This document shows, one piece after another, positions 7,392 to 16,329 of a DNA stretch of 64,000 nucleotides. The stretch is from Nostoc sp. 'Lobaria pulmonaria (5183) cyanobiont'. GTDB taxonomy: Bacteria; Cyanobacteriota; Cyanobacteriia; Cyanobacteriales; Nostocaceae. The stretch covers positions 741,501 through 805,500 of the forward strand of contig NZ_CP026692.1 in NCBI RefSeq assembly GCF_002949795.1. Reading direction: 5' to 3'. Every line of letters starts with the position of its first letter. The first letter of the stretch is position 1. The position numbers and the translations under genes were made by a program. The notes under the pieces were generated by a model that was not told the DNA's origin, did no database searches, and saw only the letters and a list, made by a program, of their open reading frames with translations.

Positions 7392-8549
7392 ATGAACGAA
7401 TTACAAGCAATTTTAGAAGGCTTCGAGTCAAGTAAAAAAAATGGCGAAATCACTTTCCTTGCCACTGTAGTCAAAACTCAAGGTTCAACCTATCGCCGAC
7501 CGGGTGCCAAAATGCTGATGACAAATACAGGTCGGATGATCGGAACAATCAGCGCTGGTTGCTTGGAAAACGACGTATTTGAGCATACTCAACAACGAAT
7601 GTCAGATGGCAAACCAATTGTTGTTAGTTACGATAACACCGCCTCTGAAGATATTCTTTGGGGCTTTGGTCTGGGGTGCAATGGGACAGTGCAAGTTCTG
7701 ATCGAACGTCTTGAAACAGAAAGTTCACCGAATGCGATCGCTTTTACACAAGAGTGCTTTCATAAAAAACATTTGGGTATTATTGCTACAGTCTTTGCTT
7801 TTGAAGGCGGGGTAGATGTGAAACTTGGGTCGCGCTTACTGGTGTATCCAAATGGTAAAATTATCACCGACATCAAAGATCCGAATTTAATTCAATCTTT
7901 GATTGCAGATACTCAAGCAGCTTTTACTAATCAAAAGTCTAGTGTAAAAAACTATCAGTTACCTTTAGGCAGTGCAGAAGTTTTTATTGAAGTCATTCAA
8001 CCACCCACGCCTTTAGTAATATTTGGTGCAGGTTATGACGCTATACCCGTAGCACAGTTTGCTCAAGCATTAGGTTGGGACGTTACTGTAGTCGATTGTC
8101 GAGCTAATGAGGCAACTAGAGCGCGATTTCCAATAGCTTGTGATGTGATTCTGACTCGGCGAGAAATTGTCCAAAAACAGGTATTTATAGATGTCAACAC
8201 AGTTGCTGTAGTGATGACGCATAATTATCTTGATGACCTGGAAATTTTGAAAACGTTGCTGCCATCTCCTGCACGCTACATAGGGGTTTTAGGCCCAAAG
8301 GCGCGTACTGAAAGATTGCTTGAAGATTTAGGTTCGCAAGGAATAGTTTATACTACTGAGCAATTAACCAGATTGCATGGTCCGATTGGGATTGACATCG
8401 GAGCAGATACACCCGAAGAAATAGCGATCGCTATTATTGCAGAAATTCAAGCAGTGCTAACAAATCGCAGTGGTAATTTTTTAAGAAATCGCAATCAACC
8501 AATTCACCAATACGATGAAAGCAACTCAAACTTGCTACTCACCACATAG
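7392..8549 (+). CDS. XdhC/CoxI family molybdoenzyme maturation protein
   Basis: A 385-residue XdhC/CoxI family protein. The N-terminal domain has the hallmark STYRRPGAKMLM, SAGCLENDV and WGFGLGCNG motifs; the C-terminal Rossmann-like domain has VIFGAGYDAIPVAQFA and GVLGPKARTERLL. These proteins bind molybdenum cofactor and help insert the sulfurated form into xanthine-dehydrogenase-type enzymes. ATG 7392 fits the family start; an upstream in-frame start at 7308 would add 28 unrelated residues. The next gene, a MobA/MocA-like transferase, follows after 5 bp, the usual pair, but no molybdenum hydroxylase subunit lies in the window. Confidence 0.88.
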   Translation: MNELQAILEGFESSKKNGEITFLATVVKTQGSTYRRPGAKMLMTNTGRMIGTISAGCLENDVFEHTQQRMSDGKPIVVSYDNTASEDILWGFGLGCNGTVQVLIERLETESSPNAIAFTQECFHKKHLGIIATVFAFEGGVDVKLGSRLLVYPNGKIITDIKDPNLIQSLIADTQAAFTNQKSSVKNYQLPLGSAEVFIEVIQPPTPLVIFGAGYDAIPVAQFAQALGWDVTVVDCRANEATRARFPIACDVILTRREIVQKQVFIDVNTVAVVMTHNYLDDLEILKTLLPSPARYIGVLGPKARTERLLEDLGSQGIVYTTEQLTRLHGPIGIDIGADTPEEIAIAIIAEIQAVLTNRSGNFLRNRNQPIHQYDESNSNLLLTT

Positions 8550-8554
8550 TTTTT

Positions 8555-9190
8555 ATGACTACTATAGACAATGAAAAATCAACCATAGCGATTATGATTC
8601 TTGCTGCTGGTGCATCTACACGGATGGGTACACCTAAACAACTATTGCTTTACCAAGGACGTAGTTTGTTACAATACATTACAGAAATGGCGATCGCTTC
8701 AGTTTGTCAACCTGTGGTAGTAGTACTAGGAGCCAACGCAGAACAGATTCATCCCCAAATCGAGCAACTTCCCGTTAGAGTAGTTAAAAACTTGGATTGG
8801 GCTTGTGGAATGAGTGCTTCAATCAAGAGTGGGATTGAATTTTTAAATAATTTTCCGCAAAAAATAGAAGCAGTAGTTATTACACTTTGCGACCAGCCAT
8901 TTGTTACTCACCAACTTATTAATCAACTTATTGATGCATATTATTCTACAAAAAAACCGATTATTGCTTGTGAATATGGAGATACACTAGGTGTACCTGC
9001 TTTATTTAATCAGACATTTTTTTCAGAGCTTGCTACTTTAAAAGAAACTTCAGGAGCAAAAAGGGTTATTAATAATAACCTAAATGAAGTTTTTTCTATT
9101 CCATTTCCACTAGGAAATATCGATATTGATACACCAAAGGATTACGAACAATTGCTATCAAGTAATAGAGGAGTTTCTGGCTTATCTTGA
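8555..9190 (+). CDS. MocA-like molybdenum cofactor nucleotidyltransferase
   Basis: A 211-residue MobA-like NTP-transferase (molybdenum cofactor cytidylyl- or guanylyltransferase type). It shows the nucleotide loop LAAGASTRMGTPKQLL (residues 17-32), the metal-binding LCDQPF motif, and the IDIDTPKDYEQL ending. It would transfer CMP or GMP to molybdopterin for xanthine-dehydrogenase-family enzymes. It starts 5 bp after the XdhC stop and is probably co-translated with it; no separate ribosome binding site is visible. Confidence 0.88.
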   Translation: MTTIDNEKSTIAIMILAAGASTRMGTPKQLLLYQGRSLLQYITEMAIASVCQPVVVVLGANAEQIHPQIEQLPVRVVKNLDWACGMSASIKSGIEFLNNFPQKIEAVVITLCDQPFVTHQLINQLIDAYYSTKKPIIACEYGDTLGVPALFNQTFFSELATLKETSGAKRVINNNLNEVFSIPFPLGNIDIDTPKDYEQLLSSNRGVSGLS

Positions 9191-9554
9191 AGAATATAGA
9201 AAGGGTTTAGTAGATTGCCCTTCTAAAGCTAATAAAGTATATTCACATATTGAAATTTTGAAAAGTAAAACTAATGTTTTTCAAAATATAGCAGTCCTAA
9301 ATCATTTGTGAAAATGATATATCTCTTTCTTCTTTCTTCCCTTTGCGTCCTTGGCGTTCTTGGCGGTTCGTTTCCTTATCTATATTTTTTACTACTCATT
9401 TAGGATTGCTATATATAGGTTGGGTTATAGCTTGCTTCGCCACTGGGGTATAACAGTGAAACCCAACATTAACTAGAATAAAATGTTAGGTTTCGTTCTT
9501 CAATCCAACCTACATATATTATAAGTGTTTAACCAAACCTGATATTAAACCCTT
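9191..9554. repeat. Non-coding gap with two dispersed repeats
   Basis: It holds a copy of the CTTTGCGTCCTTGGCGTTCT ... GCGGTTCG element (9341-9371) and an inverted-repeat element (about 9412-9527) with ends TATATATAGGTTGG and CCAACCTACATATAT plus inner AACCCAACATT / AATGTTAGGTT arms. A 61-codon open frame at 9126-9311 has no family match or ribosome binding site and is not called. Confidence 0.6.
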
Positions 9555-9929
9555 CTAAGCCTTGTAAATTGCTGAAGGTTTTGATAAAGCTTGTAATTCT
9601 TCCCAAGAATAATGAGAGGGTAGTTCAATTGGTTTGCGATCGGCTCCTAATCCTAATCCACTTGTCGGCTGGATTTCTTCAATTAATTCTTCAGCATACT
9701 CTACCAGCTTATTGGCTGCAATGCCACCAGTAATTGCCCCGGCAATCCCACCAATTGCAGCACCCACTTTACCACCAATGGAGCGACCTAACGCCGTTCC
9801 TGCAACGCCACCTCCCACAGTACCTAGACCTGTAGCCAAAGGATGGGATTGTATACCTTCTGACTCGTTCTGTTGAGATTGAATCTGTGGTTGCTGTTGT
9901 GGTGTAATTTGCCGTTCATCATTTGTCAT
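9555..9929 (-). CDS. Small glycine-zipper protein of unknown function
   Basis: 124 residues. The N-terminus is Gln-rich and hydrophilic (residues 1-28); residues 30-75 form a glycine-zipper region (GTVGGGVAGTALG, GGKVGAAIGGIAGAITGG) typical of membrane-inserting or outer-envelope proteins. The C-terminus includes an acidic helix (EYAEELIEEI) and a HYSWEELQAL segment. No signal peptide is obvious. The start ATG 9929 has AGGGC about 9 bp upstream. It stands alone between convergent genes. Function unknown. Confidence 0.75.
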   Translation of the reverse strand: MTNDERQITPQQQPQIQSQQNESEGIQSHPLATGLGTVGGGVAGTALGRSIGGKVGAAIGGIAGAITGGIAANKLVEYAEELIEEIQPTSGLGLGADRKPIELPSHYSWEELQALSKPSAIYKA

Positions 9930-9995
9930 AATGTTTGCCCTTTTTATCCTTACAAATTAAATCAATCACTATTGCAATCGTTCAGCTATTATGCA

Positions 9996-11570
9996 TTAGC
10001 GAAACGCTGCTGCAAGCAGATCGCCAACGCGCAACGCATTAGCCATAATCGTTAATGTCGGGTTAGCACCTGAATTTGAGGGAAAGAAACTACTATCTAC
10101 CACGTAGAGATTATCGACATCATGGGTACGGCAATTGAGGTCAAGGACTGAAGTTTTGGGATCTGTACCAAATCGACAAGTACCACATTGATGAGCAACT
10201 GCTTGTTCAGGTATTTGAGTGCGGGGATAAATGCTAAATGGCAAGACGCTTTTAGCCGAATGAGGAATTGACTTGAGTACAGATGTCCAACGATGGATTA
10301 AGCGATCGCTTGCTTCAATATTGTTCAATGTATAATCAACATGAATCCGATCGCCCACCACACGAATCCGATTATTTGGGTCTGGTAAATCCTCTGTTTG
10401 CAACCACCAGCCAACCGATCGCTCGGCTAGCAAATTTCTCTCAAAATTAGGAATCAGCTTGATAAATGGAGCCATGAGTGGCGGAGCCTCTGCGGGAATC
10501 ATATCTGCTAGTACATTGCCAGTATTTTGCACCATGCCCATTGGGTAAGGAAAATCCGGCTCTCCCCAGTAAAAATCGTTGACAGCGATCGTTTTTTGAA
10601 ATTTAGCGTGATTCACCTCTAGGTGTATGGAAACTATCGCGGTTTCCAGCTGTTTCATGTAATTCCGTCCCACCTGATCGGAACTATTTGCCAATCCATT
10701 GGGATGCTTATCGTTAGCAGAACGTAACAGCAAGGCTGCTGAGTTGATAGAACCACAAGCAACAACGACAATATCGCTGGTAAACCAATGTTTTTCCCCG
10801 GCAATTTCAGTTTCTACCCTCGTCACTTCTCGTCCCGACTCGCTGGTATGCAGCCGCAAGACTTTGGCATTAGTTAAAAGAGTGAAATTGGCATACATCT
10901 CGCGGCTAGGACGAATGGCGTTAACATCGGCATCAGCTTTTGCGTGTACGAGACAGGGGTATCCATCAAAAGTATCGCAACGAATGCAGGGACTCTTGGT
11001 GCGATCGCTTTCATTAAGCTTTAATCCTAGTGGTAGGTGAAATGGGTAATAACCCAGTTCGCGGATGCCATCAGCAAGGGACTGCATATCCGGCTCATGA
11101 CTCACTGGCGGATAAGGATATGCTTCGCTGCGAGGTGGTTCAGTTGGGTCTTCTCCTGCTTGGCCATGCACGTCATACAGCTTTTCTGCCTGTGTGTAGT
11201 ACGGCTCAAAGTCTGAGTACTTGAGCGGCCATTCTGGAGAAATTCCTCCCTTGTGAATTACCCTTTCAAAATCTCGCTCCCGGAATCGAATTAAGGCTGC
11301 ACCGTAGAGTTTAGTATTGCCGCCAACCCAGTAACCTGTCTGAGGCTTAAAAACTTTGCCTTCTTTGTTATACCATTGCTCATCGGTGTGGTAACGATGT
11401 TTTTGGTAGACTTCCTGGGGATTCCAGTTATCTTTTTCTCTCGGTAAAAAGTCGCCTCGTTCCAGCACTAGAATTTTTTTACCTGTGGGTGCGAGGCGGT
11501 GGGCTAGCGTACCTCCACCTGCTCCCGTACCGATAATTATAATGTCATAGCGCTCAGTGATGTTTGTCAT
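9996..11570 (-). CDS. GMC family oxidoreductase
   Basis: A 524-residue flavoprotein of the glucose-methanol-choline family. The ADP-binding motif is IIIGTGAGGGTLAHRLA at residues 11-27, followed by LVLERGDF. The C-terminal end has HQCGTCRFG and a typical SNSGANPTLTIMANALR block. Such enzymes oxidise primary alcohols, sugars or polyols with FAD, passing electrons to O2, a quinone or a partner. The gene begins 7 bp after the Rieske/FAD reductase gene stop (11578) on the same strand, so the two very likely share a transcript. Substrate unknown; no Tat signal is seen. Confidence 0.9.
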   Translation of the reverse strand: MTNITERYDIIIIGTGAGGGTLAHRLAPTGKKILVLERGDFLPREKDNWNPQEVYQKHRYHTDEQWYNKEGKVFKPQTGYWVGGNTKLYGAALIRFRERDFERVIHKGGISPEWPLKYSDFEPYYTQAEKLYDVHGQAGEDPTEPPRSEAYPYPPVSHEPDMQSLADGIRELGYYPFHLPLGLKLNESDRTKSPCIRCDTFDGYPCLVHAKADADVNAIRPSREMYANFTLLTNAKVLRLHTSESGREVTRVETEIAGEKHWFTSDIVVVACGSINSAALLLRSANDKHPNGLANSSDQVGRNYMKQLETAIVSIHLEVNHAKFQKTIAVNDFYWGEPDFPYPMGMVQNTGNVLADMIPAEAPPLMAPFIKLIPNFERNLLAERSVGWWLQTEDLPDPNNRIRVVGDRIHVDYTLNNIEASDRLIHRWTSVLKSIPHSAKSVLPFSIYPRTQIPEQAVAHQCGTCRFGTDPKTSVLDLNCRTHDVDNLYVVDSSFFPSNSGANPTLTIMANALRVGDLLAAAFR

Positions 11571-11577
11571 ATATGCC

Positions 11578-13200
11578 TTAGCGCTTACTACTAACTTCAG
11601 GCTGTCCTCTGTTAATCAAATCAACTGTACCACGCCGTAATTCATCAACAGTTAACATCTGGTTCAAGCGCATCAATTCTGAAATCGCTGCTGTTTCTGT
11701 ATCTTGATGGCTGGTTGCAACTGCTAAGACTTGATTGTTTTTCAGATAAAAAGCGATAAATTCCTGTTTTTGCAAATCCCCATCGACAATTATTTCATCC
11801 CAACTTTGGGCGTGTCCGATGTAGCGTAACGGAAAGTCGAATTGCATTGTCCAGAATAAAGGAAGCCCTCTAAATTTGACTGCTTTCCCTGTCATGTTCT
11901 GAGCGGCAATTCGCCCCTGCTGTGCTGCGACTCGCCAATGTTCAACCCGAATCGATTCGTTTGTCCGCCAATCGGGATAATGGGCAATATCACCTGCGGC
12001 ATAGATGCCATCACCTGCACGCAAGTATTCATCAACAACAACACTGCCATCTTTAGGATGCAAATCGATACCCTGAAGAAAGTCTGTTGCAGGCTGTACG
12101 CCAATTCCGACAATTACAATATCTGCTTTTAAGCGATCGCCATTATCTAAAATTACAGCTTCAACCTTGTCACTACCCTCAAATTGCACCGCTTTCCTAC
12201 CAAACTTAAAGGAAACGCCGTTTTTCTCATGGACTTGCTGAAATAGTTTGCCAATTTCCTCGCCCAGAATTTTCTTAAAAGGTACAGAATCCGGTGAAAC
12301 AACAGTTACTTCTAAGCCATGCTGCCTCAGCCCAGCTGCCGTTTCCATGCCGATAAAACTGGAGCCAATGACTACCGCTTGTCCTTTTTGCTTGATGGTT
12401 GTCAAGATGCGATCTGTATCTTGAAAACTACGTAATGTCAAAATGTTTTGCAAGTCTGCACCGGGAATATCTAGCTGGCGTGGTTTTCCTCCTGTTGCTA
12501 CTAGTAAGGCATCATAGGTTAATGAATCACTAGACGCGCCTGTGTCGCTATCGGTAAAGGCGATCGTTTTTGCCGTTGTTTGCACCTGTTCAACTCGCTT
12601 ATTCAACAGCACTTCAATCGCGTGTTCTTTGAAGAAATCAGGCGATCGCAAAGGCATTTCCTCTGCGGATGTCTTACCAATGAAGTAGTCTTTAGTCAGC
12701 TTGGTGCGATCGTAGGGTAGCTTGTTATCTTGAGTAATCATCACGATTCGCCCTTGATATCCAGCTACTCGCAAAGTTTCTGCGGCATGGACACCCGCTG
12801 CCCCTGCGCCTAAGATCGCAAATGTCCGCCCATCAACATTAGGGTCGAATTTCGCCATTGCCGGCGATCGCAATCCTTTAGTGTCCTCTGGTACGCTGAC
12901 AATGACATTTTCACCTTCAATGCGTACTTTATAACAAGCTAAAGCATCCAAACCAGGTGGCTCTTGTTGGTCGCCAGTCGTTACGTCATAATAGGCATTG
13001 TGCCAGGGGCAAACAACATGATGTCCACTCAGTACCCCTTCAGCCAGTGGCGCTTTATAATGAGTGCAGTGTGCGCCGACGGCATAAAACTTTCCATCTA
13101 TACGACTTAATAAAATTTCTGTCTCGCCGACAGACACTTGTCGCATTTCGCCATCATTTAAATCGTTGATGTTACCAACAACTGCTTCTATCTGTTTCAT
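11578..13200 (-). CDS. Rieske [2Fe-2S]-FAD NAD(P)H oxidoreductase (AIFM3-like)
   Basis: A 540-residue fusion. Residues 1-105 are a Rieske domain with both ligand pairs, Cys45-x-His47 and Cys64-x-x-His67 (CTHYKAPL, CPWHNAYYD). Residues 125-430 are a pyridine-nucleotide-disulfide type FAD/NAD domain (AILGAGAAGVHAAETL; VVIGSSFIGMETAAGL; AAGDIAHYPD), followed by a C-terminal reductase domain. It would move electrons between NAD(P)H, FAD and the Rieske cluster. Start ATG 13200 is chosen over TTG 13206 because GAGAG lies about 8 bp before it. It is the first gene of a two-gene unit with the GMC oxidoreductase. Confidence 0.9.
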   Translation of the reverse strand: MKQIEAVVGNINDLNDGEMRQVSVGETEILLSRIDGKFYAVGAHCTHYKAPLAEGVLSGHHVVCPWHNAYYDVTTGDQQEPPGLDALACYKVRIEGENVIVSVPEDTKGLRSPAMAKFDPNVDGRTFAILGAGAAGVHAAETLRVAGYQGRIVMITQDNKLPYDRTKLTKDYFIGKTSAEEMPLRSPDFFKEHAIEVLLNKRVEQVQTTAKTIAFTDSDTGASSDSLTYDALLVATGGKPRQLDIPGADLQNILTLRSFQDTDRILTTIKQKGQAVVIGSSFIGMETAAGLRQHGLEVTVVSPDSVPFKKILGEEIGKLFQQVHEKNGVSFKFGRKAVQFEGSDKVEAVILDNGDRLKADIVIVGIGVQPATDFLQGIDLHPKDGSVVVDEYLRAGDGIYAAGDIAHYPDWRTNESIRVEHWRVAAQQGRIAAQNMTGKAVKFRGLPLFWTMQFDFPLRYIGHAQSWDEIIVDGDLQKQEFIAFYLKNNQVLAVATSHQDTETAAISELMRLNQMLTVDELRRGTVDLINRGQPEVSSKR

Positions 13201-13341
13201 AATCAACTCTCAAAATAAGAATAAGAGTTATACCAATTCTTTAAAATTTGATAACATGTTAGTCTGAGTACGGGTACAAGGTTTTACACCCTTTCATGAC
13301 GAATTGATATAACAATAAAAAACTGGCATACTGTGTTCGGG

Positions 13342-13478
13342 ATTAGTGGTCTGTCCGATTAGTTTTGAGAGATTCAGAGAACGAACCGCAAAGGACGCAA
13401 AGAGCGCAAAGGAAGAAGGAAAGAAGAAAAATTTAAATTTGATTCACCATATCAGAATTAATCGGACAGACCACTAGT
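13342..13478. mobile_element. MITE-like element with about 21-bp terminal inverted repeats
   Basis: The left end reads ATTAGTGGTCTGTCCGATTA, the right end on the opposite strand ACTAGTGGTCTGTCCGATTA; they differ at one position. The inside is non-coding and holds a GAACCGCAAAGGACGCAAAG block found elsewhere in the window. The TA next to each GTGGTCTG fits a TA-duplicating (IS630/mariner-like) element, which is inference. Confidence 0.7.
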
Positions 13479-13498
13479 TTCTCCTAAACCTCCTTTGC

Positions 13499-14296
13499 TC
13501 ACAAACTTGCAACCGAGCCACCATCTACCCGATAATTAGAACCAACCACAAAGCTTGATTGCTCAGAGCAAAGGAATGCAATCACAGCCGCAACTTCTTC
13601 TGCTTTGCCACGTCGTTTAAGTTCGATGTGAGGGCGCTGTTCATCAAGAAAACTGTCAATTGCCTGATCAAAACTTACACCCAATTGTTTTGAGCGCTTT
13701 TCCATCATTGCGTCAGTCATTGGGGTGGCAATATAGGCAGGAGAAACTGCATTTACCAACACGCCATCTTTTGCATAAGCTTTAGATAAATTTTTAGCAA
13801 GATTCAGTACTGCTGCTTTGCAAGCGCAGTAAGGCATCTCTTCTGGGTAGGGCTGTAGTGCATCTTCCGAACTAATGAGGATGACTCTTCCCCAACCAGT
13901 TTGACGCATTGCCCCAATAAAAGCGCGACAGGTGCGTACCGCCGCCATCAAGTCAACCTCAATCGTCTTGTACCACTCTTCATCACTTAGTTCCAGGAAA
14001 TCTCCCGTAGCACCTGTGATTCCTGCTGCATGAACAAGGATGTGAACTGTTCCGAAGCGCTCAATAATTTGCTTTTTAGCAGCTTCGACTTCTTTGGGCT
14101 GAGTGAGGTCTGCCTGAAGTGTAAATATTTCTCCAGACTTTCTCAACTCTTCAGCCGCCAGTTGAAGACTTTCCGAAGTCTTATCGATAATAGTAACCTT
14201 TGCACCTTCACGAGCGAGCAATTTAGCTGTCGCTTTTCCAATGCCAGAATCACCTCCAGTAATTACAGCAACTTTATCTTTCAGACCAAGATCCAT
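13499..14296 (-). CDS. Short-chain dehydrogenase/reductase
   Basis: A classical 265-residue SDR. The cofactor motif is TGGDSGIG (residues 13-20), the substrate triad is Ser142/143, Tyr156 and Lys160 (YCACK), and the C-terminus ends with the usual YRVDGG. Asp at position 38 after the second strand (VTIIDKT) favours NAD(H) over NADP(H). The reaction is a secondary alcohol/ketone conversion of unknown substrate. It lies on the same strand as the Rieske-GMC unit but is separated from it by a MITE-like element, so co-transcription is doubtful. Confidence 0.9.
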   Translation of the reverse strand: MDLGLKDKVAVITGGDSGIGKATAKLLAREGAKVTIIDKTSESLQLAAEELRKSGEIFTLQADLTQPKEVEAAKKQIIERFGTVHILVHAAGITGATGDFLELSDEEWYKTIEVDLMAAVRTCRAFIGAMRQTGWGRVILISSEDALQPYPEEMPYCACKAAVLNLAKNLSKAYAKDGVLVNAVSPAYIATPMTDAMMEKRSKQLGVSFDQAIDSFLDEQRPHIELKRRGKAEEVAAVIAFLCSEQSSFVVGSNYRVDGGSVASL

Positions 14297-14772
14297 AAGC
14301 TATTTATTAGATGAAGAACAATTTACGCCAAACCGATTAATTGAGAAATATTTAAATAGTTTTTATTTCTACATTTTACTTTATGTCACAAACTCTGATT
14401 TTTTCAACTTATCGATGGTATATCTCTTAAGATGATAAATTCAGCCTTTAGACATAGATAAACTTAAAAAAGTTGTTTTAACTGAGAATTGGGAAAAAAG
14501 TTGGTGGTAGATGGATGGGTATAACCTAGAGTTACAGAGGTATTGTCAATTTAAAATTTTAGATTATACCCAAGGGATTAATTTTTATTTATGTCTAAAG
14601 AGGGGCTAATATTTAATTTTAATTTTATTTTTGTCTATATATTATGTAACTCAAGCATATTTGATATCTATAAAAGTGTGGAATAATTTTACAGCCTATT
14701 AATTTTTAAATTGACATTAACTTGAACCTGCCATTTATCGCCAGTAACCAAGTTAAATAACAGGAGATTCCT
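14297..14772. other. AT-rich intergenic region with an inverted-repeat element
   Basis: This gap separates the divergent SDR and SMP-30 genes and must hold both promoters. At 14446-14600 an inverted repeat (CTTTAGACATAGATAAA and its complement with one change) brackets about 120 bp, with an inner GGGTATAA / TTATACCC pair. No gene is seen. AGGAG at 14761-14765 serves the downstream gene. Confidence 0.5.
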
Positions 14773-15678
14773 ATGCCTGAAGCCATTGAGATTTCTGACG
14801 ATCGCATCTGTGCCTTAGTACGCCCAGGTGCTTCACTGCAAAAGCTGGCAAACGGTGCAGTCCATAGCGAAGGCCCTGTTTACTTTCACGAAGATGATAG
14901 CGTTGTGTGGAGTGACGCTCACGGCAACCGCCTGTTGCACTGGAATTCTACCAAAAACGTCAGTGTTATACGCGACCCATCTGATTACCAAAGCGGTAAT
15001 TACCGCGACTTAGAGGGTCGTTTGGTTGCGTGTTCCTCCGGTCTGCGGGCTATTATCCGACGCGAACACGATGGGGAATGGAAGGTTTTAATCGATCGCT
15101 ACCAGGACAAACGCCTGAATAGTCCAAATGATTTGGTAGTCAAAAGTGACAACACGATTTGGTTCACCGATCCGCCTTATGGGATCACCGAGCCAAACCA
15201 AGGTTACGGCGGCGAACAGGAACAACCTGGAAGTTACGTATACTGCTTTAACCCGACTACTGGTGAGATTTATGCTGTAGTAACGGATATGGTACGCCCG
15301 AATGGGCTGGCTTTCAGTCCAGACGAAAGTTTACTATATGTTTCAGATACAGCTGCGTTTAATATTCCTGGTGGGCCTCATCATCTTCGCGTCTACGAAG
15401 TTGTAGATAATCGCCATGTAAAAAATGGGCGTGTGTTTGCAGTCATCGATCCAGGACAACCGGATGGATTTCGGGTTGACGAACATGGCAATATTTTTAC
15501 TAGTTCTCAAGACAGCGTGCAGGTATACGCCCCAGACGGGACTAAGCTAGGAAAAATTCTCATCCCGGAGACAAGCACTAATCTGACTTTCGGTGGTAAA
15601 GAACGCGATCGCTTATTTATCACAGCCGGTCATTCTTTATATGCTATTGACCTTAATACCCGTGGTGTACAACTATGA
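14773..15678 (+). CDS. SMP-30/gluconolactonase family protein
   Basis: A 301-residue six-bladed propeller of the SMP-30/gluconolaconase/LRE type. Family landmarks: HSEGPVYF near residue 31 (metal-binding Glu), LNSPNDLVV near 114-122 (Asn), and VRPNGLAFSPDE near 177-188. The family hydrolyses sugar lactones such as gluconolactone, with a divalent metal in the propeller centre. There is no signal peptide, so it is probably cytoplasmic. The stop overlaps the next start by 4 bp (ATGA), showing translational coupling with the DoxX gene. The AGGAG ribosome binding site supports this ATG. Confidence 0.9.
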   Translation: MPEAIEISDDRICALVRPGASLQKLANGAVHSEGPVYFHEDDSVVWSDAHGNRLLHWNSTKNVSVIRDPSDYQSGNYRDLEGRLVACSSGLRAIIRREHDGEWKVLIDRYQDKRLNSPNDLVVKSDNTIWFTDPPYGITEPNQGYGGEQEQPGSYVYCFNPTTGEIYAVVTDMVRPNGLAFSPDESLLYVSDTAAFNIPGGPHHLRVYEVVDNRHVKNGRVFAVIDPGQPDGFRVDEHGNIFTSSQDSVQVYAPDGTKLGKILIPETSTNLTFGGKERDRLFITAGHSLYAIDLNTRGVQL

Positions 15679-16217
15679 TTTATCAATTTGGGCTGGGTGT
15701 AGCGATCGCCTTTTTTCTCGCTGCATTTAATTTCCCCCAATTAGGCCCACACTTGTTAAGTTCACTCTCTTTTGTGTATCTTGACGGATTTCCCGGATTG
15801 GCACTTTTACTATTAAGAGTTAGCCTTGGCTGGTTGTTTATACTACATGGCTATCCCAAAATAACGCATCTTCAACAATGGGCTGATTCTCTAAAAACGC
15901 CTGTTTCTCTTTGCTTTTTATCAGCTGCATCGATGTTAGGTGGGGGAATTTTTCTAATGATTGGATTCCTGACACTCTTAGCAACCTTGCCGATTCTCTG
16001 CTCAATGATTTTTGCGATTTATTTAGACATTTCTGGAAGTAAGCCTTTTGTAGCCCAAGATCCATACTTAATTCCTGAACAACAGTATAAAGGGCCTTTA
16101 GGAAAAGGTGAACCGCCAAGTTGGGAAAAAGCTTTTATGTACTGCGTCATGCTGATTGCGATCGCGGTTTTAGGCCCTGGAGCTTATTCACTTGATGCTT
16201 TAATTTTTGGACGCTGA
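15675..16217 (+). CDS. DoxX family membrane protein
   Basis: 180 residues with about four membrane helices (residues 2-22, 38-58, 72-95, 95-112, and a last one near 152-172). The pattern LLRVSLGWLFILHGYPKI is the DoxX/TQO-small-subunit signature. DoxX proteins are linked to quinone or thiol redox processes, but the exact role here is unknown. It overlaps the SMP-30 gene by 4 bp, so the two are made together; a strong terminator follows 42 bp after its stop. Confidence 0.85.
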   Translation: MIYQFGLGVAIAFFLAAFNFPQLGPHLLSSLSFVYLDGFPGLALLLLRVSLGWLFILHGYPKITHLQQWADSLKTPVSLCFLSAASMLGGGIFLMIGFLTLLATLPILCSMIFAIYLDISGSKPFVAQDPYLIPEQQYKGPLGKGEPPSWEKAFMYCVMLIAIAVLGPGAYSLDALIFGR

Positions 16218-16259
16218 AACATACATTATTTATCAAGACGCTTGGCTTTGTGAAAATTG

Positions 16260-16293
16260 AAGGCTAGAATTCATTTCCTAGCCTTTTGTCTTT
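16260..16293 (+). terminator. Rho-independent terminator of the SMP-30/DoxX operon
   Basis: The stem AAGGCTAG (16260-16267) pairs with CTAGCCTT (16278-16285) around a 10-base loop, and TTTTGTCTTT follows. The position, just after DoxX and before a convergent gene, fits. Confidence 0.8.
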
Positions 16294-16329
16294 AAGACAT
16301 TTTTGCAATCAGGATATTAGTAAACCATT

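Noticed and set aside
9126..9311. Small gene overlapping the end of the MocA-like gene
   Set aside because: The sequence looks protein-like but overlaps a good gene in another frame and has no family or ribosome binding site; left undecided.
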